Of a stretch of DNA of 64,000 nt, positions 8,621 to 16,078 are shown one piece after another. Below the pieces are notes generated by a model that was not told where the DNA came from, made no database searches, and saw nothing but the letters and a program-made list of their open reading frames with translations. The DNA comes from Planctomycetota bacterium (GTDB lineage Bacteria > Planctomycetota > UBA1135 > GCA-002686595). Positions within the stretch are counted from its first letter, which is position 1, and each line of letters starts with the position of its first letter. The position numbers were made by a program, and so were the translations under genes. The stretch lies in contig JAJDEW010000003.1 of assembly GCA_029259595.1 (NCBI GenBank), positions 18,705 to 82,704 on the forward strand, in the 5' to 3' direction.

Positions 8621-9949
8621 TCAGCCCCCCTGCGTCGCGCGTGGATCGGCCTGGTCCTCCTCGCGATAGCGACGGAGCTTGTTGTAGAGGGTCGTGCGGT
8701 TCACCCCGAGGACCCGTGCTGCGAGGCTGTGGTTGCCCTCGGACTCCTCGAGAACCCGCTCGATCAAGGCGCGTTCGACGGTGCGCAAGGCCCGGTCCCC
8801 GAGGGCCAGCACGTCAGCGCTCGCGGGCTGCGATCCGGCGAAGGCCTGCGGCCCGATCGGTCCCGGGCCGGCGCGCAGGCCGGCGAGGACGAGCAGCGCC
8901 GCCAGCTCGTCGAAGGGCGGATCGAGCTCGGTCAGACGCTCGACCGCCTCGGCGCTCAAGCGCTGACCCTCGGGCAAGGTCGCCAGGATGGCCGCGCGGT
9001 CGTCGCGGCGACTGGCCGCGCTCGGGAGCTCGATCCGGAGCACGTTTAAACGGTAGAAGAGAGCGTCGGCGAAGCGACCCTGTTCGACCCGTTCCTCGAG
9101 ATCCACCTCGGTGCTCGCGATCAGACGTGCCTCCGTGTCGGGGGCCTCGGCCTCGGCTTCGAGTCGACGATCGCCGAGCAGCACGGCCAGCTCCTCCTGG
9201 AGCGCGGGGGCCAGGGTCTCGACGCGGCCCAGGAACAAAGTTCCGCGGCGGGCCGCGCGCAGCGGATCCAGAAGGCCGCTCGGGCGTCCGGAGGTCGCAG
9301 GAGCCAGTTCGGCGGCATCGTCGAGGGCGACGAACGGCCCGTGACGACGGGACGAACGCCCGTGGATGGCGCGGGCGCAGGCGCTGGCTCCGGAGCGCGG
9401 GAAGGCCTGCAGGAGGACGGTCGTTCCGCGCGTGCCGGCGACGCGTCCGACGGCCTCTCGCAGCCGGCCCGCGGCCATCGAAGGGCCTTGCAGGAGGGCC
9501 TCGGCTCGGGCCGCGGACGGGGCCGAGGCCTGCTCGATCCGGCGCGCGAGCTCGACGCGCTCGCGCAGCAGGGCCAGGGAGCGGTCGAGCCCGGCCGCGT
9601 CGAAGGGGGCCGGCAGGACGTCGAGGGCCCCCAGGGCGCGCAGCGTGTCGGCCTCGGCCTCCCCGGGCGGCGAGATGACCAGGACGGGCAGCGAGCGCAG
9701 GAGCAGGGTCCGGATCGCGTCGGGGCCACCCGGAAGAAAGATGTCGACCACCGCGGCCTCGAGCTCTTCCTGGCCGGGTCCCGCGGCGCTCCCCGGGAGC
9801 CGGACGGCGGTCCGCTCGAGCCGCTCCTCGAGCTCGCGCCCCGAGCGCGCCCGCAGGACGCCCCAGCCCCGCTCGGTCGCGAGGCGTTGGGTCTCGGCAA
9901 GGTCGCGACTGTCTTCGCTCGCGACGAGCAGCCAGGGGGGTGTCGCCAT
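8621..9949 (-). CDS. Degenerate NtrC-family regulator with inactivated AAA+ domain
   Basis: 442 residues. The receiver-like part (1-135) keeps an acidic pocket (E12, D13) and a possible phospho-acceptor D69 in AAVVDIFLPGG but lacks the usual Lys. In the central domain (about 140-330) Walker A is lost (QAFPRSGA near 181-188 instead of GESGTGKE), the segment containing the GAFTGA loop is absent, and Walker B reads GTLFLGRVETL, lacking both acidic residues. The conserved FYRLNVLRIELP stretch near 298-309 still marks the family. The Fis-type HTH (about 398-432, EGNHSLAARVLGVNRTTLYN) is well conserved. It should bind DNA but cannot be a sigma54 ATPase; a repressor or hetero-oligomer partner of the intact regulator at 1065-2477 is plausible. 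Confidence 0.87.
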   Translation of the reverse strand: MATPPWLLVASEDSRDLAETQRLATERGWGVLRARSGRELEERLERTAVRLPGSAAGPGQEELEAAVVDIFLPGGPDAIRTLLLRSLPVLVISPPGEAEADTLRALGALDVLPAPFDAAGLDRSLALLRERVELARRIEQASAPSAARAEALLQGPSMAAGRLREAVGRVAGTRGTTVLLQAFPRSGASACARAIHGRSSRRHGPFVALDDAAELAPATSGRPSGLLDPLRAARRGTLFLGRVETLAPALQEELAVLLGDRRLEAEAEAPDTEARLIASTEVDLEERVEQGRFADALFYRLNVLRIELPSAASRRDDRAAILATLPEGQRLSAEAVERLTELDPPFDELAALLVLAGLRAGPGPIGPQAFAGSQPASADVLALGDRALRTVERALIERVLEESEGNHSLAARVLGVNRTTLYNKLRRYREEDQADPRATQGG

Positions 9950-9962
9950 ACCCGAATCTTAG

Positions 9963-9989
9963 GTCGCCTCGTCGGCGAATTCCGTGCCC
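9963..9989 (-). promoter_or_regulatory. Candidate sigma54 (-24/-12) promoter
   Basis: On the minus strand the sequence reads GGGCACGGAATTCGCC, against the consensus TGGCACGnnnnTTGC. The GG and GC dinucleotides are exactly 10 nt apart and GGCACGG matches fully; the -12 half has one mismatch (TCGC for TTGC). The GC lies about 26 nt before the ATG of the degenerate NtrC-like gene, leaving a leader of about 14 nt. It would drive the whole minus-strand flagellar/signalling unit. The site is partly symmetric, so the plus strand also shows GG-N10-GC, but with a much poorer match. Confidence 0.5.
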
Positions 9990-10141
9990 TTCGAGCTCGC
10001 TTTTCGACGCCGGCAGCGATCGGGCCTGAAAAAGGACTCAGGCGTCCCAGGGGGCCTCCGAGAACAGGGCGTGCCGGGATCAACCGGCGCCCACAGCGAT
10101 ACCCCCTTCCCCTAGAGACCGAGGAATTCAAAGGAGCCACG

Positions 10142-10969
10142 ATGGGCCTTCGAGTCAATACCAACATCATCTCACTCTCCGCGCAGCGACAACTCGCGAA
10201 AGCGACGACGCGGCTGGAGAACAACTTTCAGAGGCTGGCTTCCGGTCTCCGCATCGCGTCGGCGGCGGACGATCCGGCCGGGCTCGGCATCTCGGAACGG
10301 ATGCGTGCCCAGATCAAGTCGATCGAGCAAGCCTCCCGCAACGGCCAAGACGGTGTCAGTCTGGTTCAGACCGCGGAGGGAGCACTCGACGAGGTCAACA
10401 CGAACCTGACCCGGATGCGTGAGCTCGCGATCGGTGCGGCCAACGGTACGTTGACGACGTCCGGTCGTACGACCCTCGACGCGGAGTTCCAAGCTCTGAT
10501 CGCCGAGATCGACCGTATCGCGGACACGACGAAGTTCAACGGAGTGAATCTCTTGAACACGACGAGCGGCACGATCGACATCCAGATCGGCACCGAGGCC
10601 GGTGAGGTGATCACGATCAACCTCGTCGACACGACGCAGGGCGGTCTCGGGCTTTCCGGCGCGTCCTTCGATGTGACGACGATCTCGAACGCGGTGGCGG
10701 CCCTTTCCGTCATCGACTCGGCGATCACTTCCGTGACCGGAACTCGAGGTGGACTCGGTGCGGCGCAAAACCGCCTGCAGAGCTCCATTCGAAGCCTCGC
10801 GAACTCCGAACAGAACCTCGCTGCGGCCGAAAGCCGGATCCGCGACGTGGACATCGCTCGGGAGACCGCGGACCTCACCCGCAACACGATCTTGCAGCAA
10901 GCGGCCGTATCGGTCCTTTCGCAAGCCAACCTGCAGCCGCAGATCGCGCTCACTCTGCTCCAAGGATAA
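10142..10969 (+). CDS. fliC: Flagellin (first copy)
   Basis: 275 residues. The filament protein has conserved D0/D1 helices: an N-terminal block (MGLRVNTNIISLSAQRQL, then LASGLRIASAADDPAGLGIS) and a C-terminal block (NLAAAESRIRDVDIARETA, then TILQQAAVSVLSQANLQPQI). The central surface-exposed D2/D3 region is almost absent, as in other short flagellins. The true start is the ATG at 10142, preceded by AAAGGAG at 10130-10136; a longer in-frame extension upstream is antisense to the regulator gene and not real. Followed by a hairpin terminator. It is exported by the FliPQR-FlhAB apparatus encoded downstream and probably chaperoned by FliS. Confidence 0.97.
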   Translation: MGLRVNTNIISLSAQRQLAKATTRLENNFQRLASGLRIASAADDPAGLGISERMRAQIKSIEQASRNGQDGVSLVQTAEGALDEVNTNLTRMRELAIGAANGTLTTSGRTTLDAEFQALIAEIDRIADTTKFNGVNLLNTTSGTIDIQIGTEAGEVITINLVDTTQGGLGLSGASFDVTTISNAVAALSVIDSAITSVTGTRGGLGAAQNRLQSSIRSLANSEQNLAAAESRIRDVDIARETADLTRNTILQQAAVSVLSQANLQPQIALTLLQG

Positions 10970-11007
10970 TCGCGAACCCCACGGCCTCTAGGCCGATCGC
11001 TGAGGGA

Positions 11008-11045
11008 GGGGGACCCGACCACTTCCATGGAAGGGTCCCCCGTTT
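11008..11045 (+). terminator. Intrinsic terminator after first flagellin gene
   Basis: A 9-bp perfect GC-rich stem (GGGGGACCC at 11008-11016 pairing with GGGTCCCCC at 11033-11041) is followed by GTTT. The T-tract is short, as expected in a GC-rich genome. It lies 39 bp after the flagellin stop and would insulate the first copy from the second. Confidence 0.75.
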
Positions 11046-11348
11046 CAGCAACCGGCCTGCAAGTGGCCGCTCTTTGACAACCAGGTGAACGATAGACATC
11101 GGGTCCGACCCGATGGCTGCGCCACAATTCACTTCCGCTCTGACTTCACCCCTACCGTGAGCGGAAAGATCACGACCCTGATGATGTCGTGCAAGAGAAT
11201 GCGCGGTACGCAGGAGCCTCCTCGTGCCAACGGATCCCTTTCGGGAGACGTGTTGGAGGCTCCACGCGGATCGAGCATGCGCTGAAGCCTTCGATGTGAA
11301 GGCCTCGGATGTCAGTTTCTGACACCAATCCAAAGGAAATCCAAGTCA
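11046..11348 (+). promoter_or_regulatory. Promoter and long leader region of second flagellin gene
   Basis: There are 303 bp without an open reading frame of coding character. A weak sigma28-like -10 (AACGATAG, 11088-11095) has no acceptable -35. Two hairpins lie just before the start codon: an imperfect 8-bp stem (11284-11291 with 11299-11306) and a perfect 6-bp stem TGTCAG-TTT-CTGACA (11310-11324). The ribosome binding site AAAGGAA (11332-11338) follows 8 nt later. The hairpins could act in a structured 5' leader; no known riboswitch class was recognised. Confidence 0.4.
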
Positions 11349-12164
11349 ATGGGACTTCGAGTTAACACCAACGTCCTCTCCATGACGGCGCAGCGGAACC
11401 TCTCGAACGTGTCCGCACGTTTGCAGGGGAACTTCGCCCGGTTGTCGTCTGGCCTTCGCATCGCGACGGCCGCGGACGATGCCGCCGGTCTCGGCATCTC
11501 CGAGCGCCTGCGTGCCAAGATCCGTTCGTTGGATCAAGCGGGTCGCAATGCGAACGACGGCATCAGCCTCGTGCAAACGGCAGAAGGCGCCCTCAATGAG
11601 GTCAACGCCAACCTGGTCCGGATGCGCGAGCTCGCCGTTCAAGCCGCCAACGGAACCCTGAACACAGGGGACCGCGCGGCTCTGGACGCCGAGTTCGGAG
11701 CGCTGATCGAAGAAATCGATCGCGTCGGCACTCAGACCGACTTCAACGGCATCTCTCTCTTCGCAGCTGCCTCGAGCATCGACATCCAGATCGGCACGGA
11801 CGCCGGTGAGACGATTGCGATCAGTCTCGCCGCCGTGACCGATACGGCTCTCGGAATCTCGAGCAGCAGCGTGACGACGGTCTCGAACGCCAACACGGCG
11901 CTCTCGGCCATCGACACCGCGCTGGATTCGGTGACGTCGGCTCGAGGTGATCTCGGTGCCGTTCAGAACCGGCTCCAGAGCACGTCGCGCAGTATCGAGG
12001 CGACGAGGGAGAACCTCTCGGCAGCCGAGTCGCGGATTCGCGACGTCGACATCGCCCGTGAAACGGCGGACCTGACCCGGAACTCGATCCTCCAGCAGGC
12101 GGCGGTTTCGGTTCTTTCGCAGGCCAACATCCAGCCGCAGCTCGCCCTCGGGCTTCTCGGCTAG
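11349..12164 (+). CDS. fliC: Flagellin (second copy)
   Basis: 271 residues, a paralogue of the preceding flagellin with the same D0/D1-only architecture: N-terminal MGLRVNTNVLSMTAQRNL and ATAADDAAGLGISERLRAKI, C-terminal SAAESRIRDVDIARETADL and ILQQAAVSVLSQANIQPQL. The variable centre is as short as in copy 1 and differs in sequence. It has its own ribosome binding site (AAAGGAA) and terminator, so it is likely expressed independently, allowing a mixed or successively assembled filament. Which copy is dominant cannot be told from sequence. Confidence 0.97.
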   Translation: MGLRVNTNVLSMTAQRNLSNVSARLQGNFARLSSGLRIATAADDAAGLGISERLRAKIRSLDQAGRNANDGISLVQTAEGALNEVNANLVRMRELAVQAANGTLNTGDRAALDAEFGALIEEIDRVGTQTDFNGISLFAAASSIDIQIGTDAGETIAISLAAVTDTALGISSSSVTTVSNANTALSAIDTALDSVTSARGDLGAVQNRLQSTSRSIEATRENLSAAESRIRDVDIARETADLTRNSILQQAAVSVLSQANIQPQLALGLLG

Positions 12165-12185
12165 GACCGGCAAAGAAACGGTCGT

Positions 12186-12214
12186 GGGAACCCTGCCCGC
12201 TGGGCGGGGTTCCC
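12186..12214 (+). terminator. Hairpin terminator after second flagellin gene
   Basis: A perfect 8-bp stem (GGGAACCC 12186-12193, GGGTTCCC 12207-12214) encloses a further GCCC/GGGC pairing. It lies 21 bp after the stop codon. There is no T-run, so termination efficiency is uncertain. Confidence 0.6.
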
Positions 12215-12271
12215 GCTCGTTCCGCTTCCGCGGACGCGTCTTCACGGAAGACATTTCCAGGCCTCGTTCCG

Positions 12272-12300
12272 CTAACCCGAGTCGAGGTTCCGTCCGATAA
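12272..12300 (+). promoter_or_regulatory. Sigma28 (FliA) promoter for fliD-fliS
   Basis: The -10 element TCCGATAA at 12293-12300 matches the flagellar sigma28 consensus GCCGATAA at 7 of 8 positions. A TAAC at 12273-12276 lies 16 nt upstream, against a consensus TAAA about 15 nt upstream. Transcription would start near 12306, giving a leader of about 40 nt before fliD. Late-class expression of the cap and its chaperone by FliA is the known pattern. Confidence 0.65.
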
Positions 12301-12344
12301 CACGACGGAGAGATCCGGCGCCTTGTCCCGGATCACGAACAACC

Positions 12345-13751
12345 ATGTCATTCGGACAAATTCAATTCGGCGGCCTCGCGAGCGGGCTGGACACGAACGC
12401 GATCATCGGCGCCATCCTGGCCGTCGAGAGTCGCCCCATCCAGGTCTTCGAGAGCCGCAAGTCGTCGGCCCAGCAACGCATCTCGCTCATCGGGACCCTC
12501 GAGGGACTCGTCAAGGACCTCCAGGAGAAGGCCCGCGGTCTTTCGAGCGCGGGCGGCTTCTTCGACTTCGCGATCGACAACGCCGACGATTCCGTCGCCT
12601 CGTTCACCATGAGCGAGGGAGCGACGGAAGGGGCGCACACCCTGGTCGTGAACTCCCTCGCCACGGCCTCACGCTTCACGTTCGCGGCCCAGGCCGATCC
12701 CGACGTGACCCTGGGCGCCGGCACGATGGACTTCACGTACGACGGGACGGCGTACTCGGTCGACGTGACCGACGCAGGGTCGTCCTTGAACGGCATCCGC
12801 GACGCGATCAACGCCCAGGCGGGCGACGCCGTCCAGGCCTCCGTCGTCAACGTCGGCACCGAACAGTCGCCCAGCTACCAGCTGGTCGTGGCCGGCAAGG
12901 ACACCGGCGCGGACTTCGCGATCTCCGGGTTGACCAGCTCGGTCGCCGGGCTCGGTGCCCAGACCGAACTGGTGGCGGCTTCGAACGCCGAGGCTGTCAT
13001 CGACGGCCTGACGGTCCAGCGCTCGTCCAACGTCTTCTCGGACGTCTTGCCCGGGGTCAGCTTCACCGTTCACCAGGCCGGAGGTGCGTCGACGAGCTTC
13101 AACATCGACATCGACACCGAAGGCACGAAGGCGAAGGTCCAGGGTTTCGTCGACTCCTACAACGAGGTCATGGGCTTCCTGAACCAGCAGAGCGAGTTCA
13201 GCGAAGAGAGTGGAGCCGGCGGCGCGCTGTTCGGCGACCGCATCCTGCGCCAGGTCCGCGAGGAGATCCAAGGCGCCATCTTCAGCGCGAGCCTGGCCGA
13301 CGTCCTGGCGGACACGGAAGGCTACTCGACCCTCGAGATCGTGGGCGTCGAGCTCCAGAACGACGGCCTGCTGCAGATCAACGCGTCGGTCTTCGACGAC
13401 AAGCTCGCGGGCAACCTCGATGCGCTCGCCGACCTGTTCTCCGATCCTGACGACGGCCTGATGCAGCGGCTCGAGGCCGCCGCTGACGCGTTGCTCGACG
13501 GACCCGTCGACGGGGACGGCAATCCGTTCTTGGCCGGTGGCGTCAGTGTCCCGGGCATCTTCGAAGGACGTCGGGATTCCCTGAACACCGATATCGGACG
13601 CTTCGACTCCGAGATCGCGCGTCTCGAACGCAACCTCGAAGCCCTCGAGGGCTCCCTTATCGCACGCTTCGCCAACCTCGAACAGATCGTAGGGGGGCTG
13701 AACGCACAGTCGGCCTTCCTGAACGGAGGCGGAGCCTTCCCGGGTCTCTGA
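12345..13751 (+). CDS. fliD: Flagellar filament cap protein FliD
   Basis: 468 residues. The cap protein HAP2 sits at the filament tip and catalyses flagellin folding and insertion. The N-terminal signature is intact (FGGLASGLDTNAIIGAILAV, then RKSSAQQRISLIGTLEGL), as is the C-terminal coiled coil (about 400-455: IGRFDSEIARLERNLEALEG and ARFANLEQIVGGLNAQ). The middle (60-390) is the variable domain, about 100 residues longer than minimal. No Shine-Dalgarno sequence precedes the ATG, but the start is fixed by homology. It precedes fliS by 25 bp and is probably transcribed from the sigma28-like promoter at 12272-12300. Confidence 0.95.
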   Translation: MSFGQIQFGGLASGLDTNAIIGAILAVESRPIQVFESRKSSAQQRISLIGTLEGLVKDLQEKARGLSSAGGFFDFAIDNADDSVASFTMSEGATEGAHTLVVNSLATASRFTFAAQADPDVTLGAGTMDFTYDGTAYSVDVTDAGSSLNGIRDAINAQAGDAVQASVVNVGTEQSPSYQLVVAGKDTGADFAISGLTSSVAGLGAQTELVAASNAEAVIDGLTVQRSSNVFSDVLPGVSFTVHQAGGASTSFNIDIDTEGTKAKVQGFVDSYNEVMGFLNQQSEFSEESGAGGALFGDRILRQVREEIQGAIFSASLADVLADTEGYSTLEIVGVELQNDGLLQINASVFDDKLAGNLDALADLFSDPDDGLMQRLEAAADALLDGPVDGDGNPFLAGGVSVPGIFEGRRDSLNTDIGRFDSEIARLERNLEALEGSLIARFANLEQIVGGLNAQSAFLNGGGAFPGL

Positions 13752-13776
13752 GCCGTGTCCCAACCACCACGATTCC

Positions 13777-14169
13777 ATGAATTCCAGCGCTGCTGCCGCT
13801 TCCGCTTACCGCCAGTCGTCGGTCGAGTCGGCTCCGCCGATCAAGATCATCCACATGCTGTACGACGGAGCGATTCGATTCCTGCGCCAGGCCCAGGCGA
13901 TCGACCCGAAGGCCGATCGCTTCGGCTTCCAGGAGAAGATCCGTCGCGCCGATGCGATCGTCTGCGAGCTCCGCTTGAGCCTCGACCCGACGCACGCACC
14001 TGAGTTCAGCGAACAGATCTCGACCCTCTACCTCTTTGTCGAGGACCAGCTGCGCGCCGCGGAGATGGAGTCCGATCCCGAGCGGATCGAGGTGGCGGTG
14101 GACGTTCTGCAGACGCTGCTCGACGGCTGGAAGCAGATCGAGGTCGACCTCGCCAGGAACGGCGCGTGA
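13777..14169 (+). CDS. fliS: Flagellin chaperone FliS
   Basis: 130 residues, a four-helix export chaperone that binds the flagellin C-terminus and prevents early polymerisation. The FliS motifs are present: an N-terminal Tyr-containing cap (SAYRQSSVESAPPIKIIHML) and YDGAIRFLRQA, followed by the helix pattern ending VDVLQTLLDGWKQIE. It sits directly downstream of fliD, the usual location, and its stop overlaps the next gene's GTG start by 3 bp. Assignment is firm. Confidence 0.93.
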   Translation: MNSSAAAASAYRQSSVESAPPIKIIHMLYDGAIRFLRQAQAIDPKADRFGFQEKIRRADAIVCELRLSLDPTHAPEFSEQISTLYLFVEDQLRAAEMESDPERIEVAVDVLQTLLDGWKQIEVDLARNGA

Positions 14170-14531
14170 CCGACGCCGTCCGCAGCCGGGCCCTTCGGGA
14201 CTGGAAGCAAACGATCGAGGACCTGTTGTGCGTTCTCGAGACGCCCAAGCGGGCCGTCCGATCCGACGGGATGACCGGCGTGTGGAAGCGCTGTGACGAG
14301 GCCTTCCTCGTGTTCCGGGCGGAGCACGAACGTCTCGGCGGGGTGCTGGACGACGAAACGGAAGGCGAGCTGAAGGACGTCCGGCGCTTGCACGCGGTGG
14401 CCTCCAGCCTGGCGGCGCGCTTCAAGGAAGAGGCCGCCCTCGAGGTCGCTCGACTCGCGGAGGCTCGCACGCGGCTGGAAACGCTGCGACCCGAGCGTCG
14501 GTCGGGCGGCTCGTGCGACCTGAGCGGCTGA
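14166..14531 (+). CDS. Small helical protein after fliS, possible FliT-type chaperone
   Basis: 121 residues with a GTG start overlapping the fliS stop (GTGA), so probably translationally coupled. The sequence is almost all charged amphipathic helix (RALRDWKQTIEDLLCVLETP, FKEEAALEVARLAEARTRLE) without signal or membrane segment. FliT, the FliD chaperone, is a small all-helical protein encoded at exactly this place after fliS in many bacteria. The functional suggestion rests on position and secondary structure, since FliT sequences are poorly conserved. Confidence 0.6.
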   Translation: MTDAVRSRALRDWKQTIEDLLCVLETPKRAVRSDGMTGVWKRCDEAFLVFRAEHERLGGVLDDETEGELKDVRRLHAVASSLAARFKEEAALEVARLAEARTRLETLRPERRSGGSCDLSG

Positions 14532-14555
14532 GGCCCGCGCCGCTCGGTCGCCCGC

Positions 14556-15626
14556 ATGGTCTTTGCCCTCTACCACGTCTGGGTGCTCGTCTACGAGGCG
14601 CTCCTGTTGCGCGCCTTCGGCAAGTCGGGTGCGCTCGGCGGCGTCTGCGGAGGCGGCATCCTCTGGATCCTCCTCGCGGTGATCGGCGCGCTGGTCGGGG
14701 AGAGCTTCGTCGAGGACGCACCGCACGGGGGGCGCTTCACCTTCCTCGGCCTCCTGGCGGGAGCCCTCTTCCTGCATGGACCCCTGGTTCTGATCGTCGC
14801 CTCGACCCTCATGCGACGGAACCACAAGCTCGTCTCGCGCGCGGTCGCCGCCAGTGCCGTCGCCCTGATCGTGCTGGGGGCCCAGGCCTTCTTCGTCGAA
14901 CCGGATTGGCTCGAAGTCACGCACTACCGGATCGCGAACGACAAGGTCGTGCGCCCGATCAAGATCTGCGTCTTGGCCGACATCCAGACCGACTCGGTCG
15001 GCGACTACGAGCGCGGCGTCCTGCGACGGGCGATGGAGGAGCGTCCGGACCTGATCCTCTTGCCCGGTGACTACGTGCAGAGCGGCGATTCGCTCGAGCG
15101 CAAGCAGGCCGTCGAGGATCTCCGAGCGCTCTTTCGAGAGACCGGCGTCGGCGCGCCGCTCGGTGTCTTCGCGACGCGCGGCAACGTCGAGGACAACGCC
15201 TGGGAGACGATCTTCGAAGGCCTGCCCGTCACCGCCGGCTCCGCGACGACCCGGCACGAGCTGGACGGGTTGGTCCTGACGACGCTGAGCCTGGCCGACT
15301 CCCTCGACACGGACTTCGACCTCCCGGAGGAGGAGGGGCTGCACGTCGTCGTCGGCCATGCGCCCGACTTCGTGCTGGGACCCCTCCGAGCGGATCTCTA
15401 CGTCGCGGGCCACACCCACGGCGGCCAGGTGCGGCTGCCGTTCTTCGGCGCGCTGATGACGCTGTCGAACGTGCCGCAGGCATGGGCCAGCGGTCTGACC
15501 GAGTTCGAGCGCAGCGGCGCCCTGGTCGTCTCGCGCGGGATCGGGATGGAGCGGGGCTATGCGCCGCGGATGCGCCTCTTCTGCCGCCCCGAGCTGGTCG
15601 TGATCGAGCTCGGTCCGCCCGAGTGA
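14556..15626 (+). CDS. Membrane-anchored metallophosphoesterase
   Basis: 356 residues. Four hydrophobic segments in the first about 120 residues anchor a calcineurin-like phosphoesterase domain (about 135-350). Metal-site blocks are LADIQ (D-x-Q instead of D-x-H), LLPGDYV, TRGNVED (GN-V instead of GNH), VVVGHAP and AGHTHGGQ. The last two are canonical. Overall it resembles the YkuE/LpxG-type membrane MPE group, but with the two histidine substitutions. D-x-Q occurs in some active MPE families, while loss of the GNH histidine (general acid/phosphate ligand) could lower activity. Substrate unknown. Its place at the end of the fliD-fliS unit is probably incidental. Confidence 0.85.
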   Translation: MVFALYHVWVLVYEALLLRAFGKSGALGGVCGGGILWILLAVIGALVGESFVEDAPHGGRFTFLGLLAGALFLHGPLVLIVASTLMRRNHKLVSRAVAASAVALIVLGAQAFFVEPDWLEVTHYRIANDKVVRPIKICVLADIQTDSVGDYERGVLRRAMEERPDLILLPGDYVQSGDSLERKQAVEDLRALFRETGVGAPLGVFATRGNVEDNAWETIFEGLPVTAGSATTRHELDGLVLTTLSLADSLDTDFDLPEEEGLHVVVGHAPDFVLGPLRADLYVAGHTHGGQVRLPFFGALMTLSNVPQAWASGLTEFERSGALVVSRGIGMERGYAPRMRLFCRPELVVIELGPPE

Positions 15627-15641
15627 GCGCGCCGGTCGGCC

Positions 15642-15860
15642 TCAGGCCGACTTGCGGCGGTGGAAGTCGATCGGGGGCTCGCCCTCGTCCTCGCCGAGCA
15701 GCGCCCGCAGTCCTTGGACCAAGAGCGCCGGATCATCGTTCCCGAAGGCCAGCGCCGGATCGTCCTGGCACTGCTCCAAGAAGGCCATCGTGCGCGCGAG
15801 CAGATCGCGGGGGTCCAGGGACTCCTCGGGGTCGGTCGCGGGGTCGTGTTCGTTCGTCAT
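15642..15860 (-). CDS. Small acidic protein, unknown
   Basis: 72 residues from ATG 15860 (MTNEHDPATDPEESLDPRDL), rich in Asp/Glu, ending IDFHRRKSA. No signal, membrane segment or recognised domain. The frame is open further upstream, but that extension lies in a non-coding, hairpin-rich region. No clear ribosome binding site. It converges with the phosphoesterase gene (15 bp between stops) and is divergent from fliO. Coding status is moderate: amino-acid composition looks like a real protein, but there is no homology recognised. Confidence 0.5.
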   Translation of the reverse strand: MTNEHDPATDPEESLDPRDLLARTMAFLEQCQDDPALAFGNDDPALLVQGLRALLGEDEGEPPIDFHRRKSA

Positions 15861-15944
15861 GGGGAGGACGCCGCCGGGGAAAGCGGCGACCGCGTTGTCT
15901 TCGACCCCTGCTCCTGACCGTCTGAACGCGGATTCGGGAAAAGT

Positions 15945-16033
15945 GGTGTCGAATTTATCGACACCGAGCCGCCAGGCCCAACAGGGATCGGGGCGAACGG
16001 TCGAAGAGCAGGGCGTTCCCCGATTCGCCCCGA
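15945..16033. promoter_or_regulatory. Two inverted repeats upstream of fliO
   Basis: A perfect interrupted palindrome, GGTGTCGA-ATTTA-TCGACACC (15945-15965), sits in an unusually AT-rich patch and looks like a dimeric regulator site. Then a 10-bp inverted repeat, TCGGGGCGAA (15988-15997) with TTCGCCCCGA (16024-16033), could fold into a hairpin in the fliO leader. A further CGCCGC/GCGGCG pair lies at 15869-15888. No sigma28 or sigma54 promoter match was found here. Confidence 0.4.
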
Positions 16034-16078
16034 CCCCCGCTCGGACCGGGGGGCGTGGGCCTGGCGTTTCCCGACGCA

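Noticed and set aside
9950..10141. Sigma28 promoter for the first flagellin gene
   Set aside because: The best site (AGCGATAC near 10099) matches only 5 of 8 positions and its TCAA upstream has a spacer about 4 nt too short. Flagellin promoters remain unidentified here.
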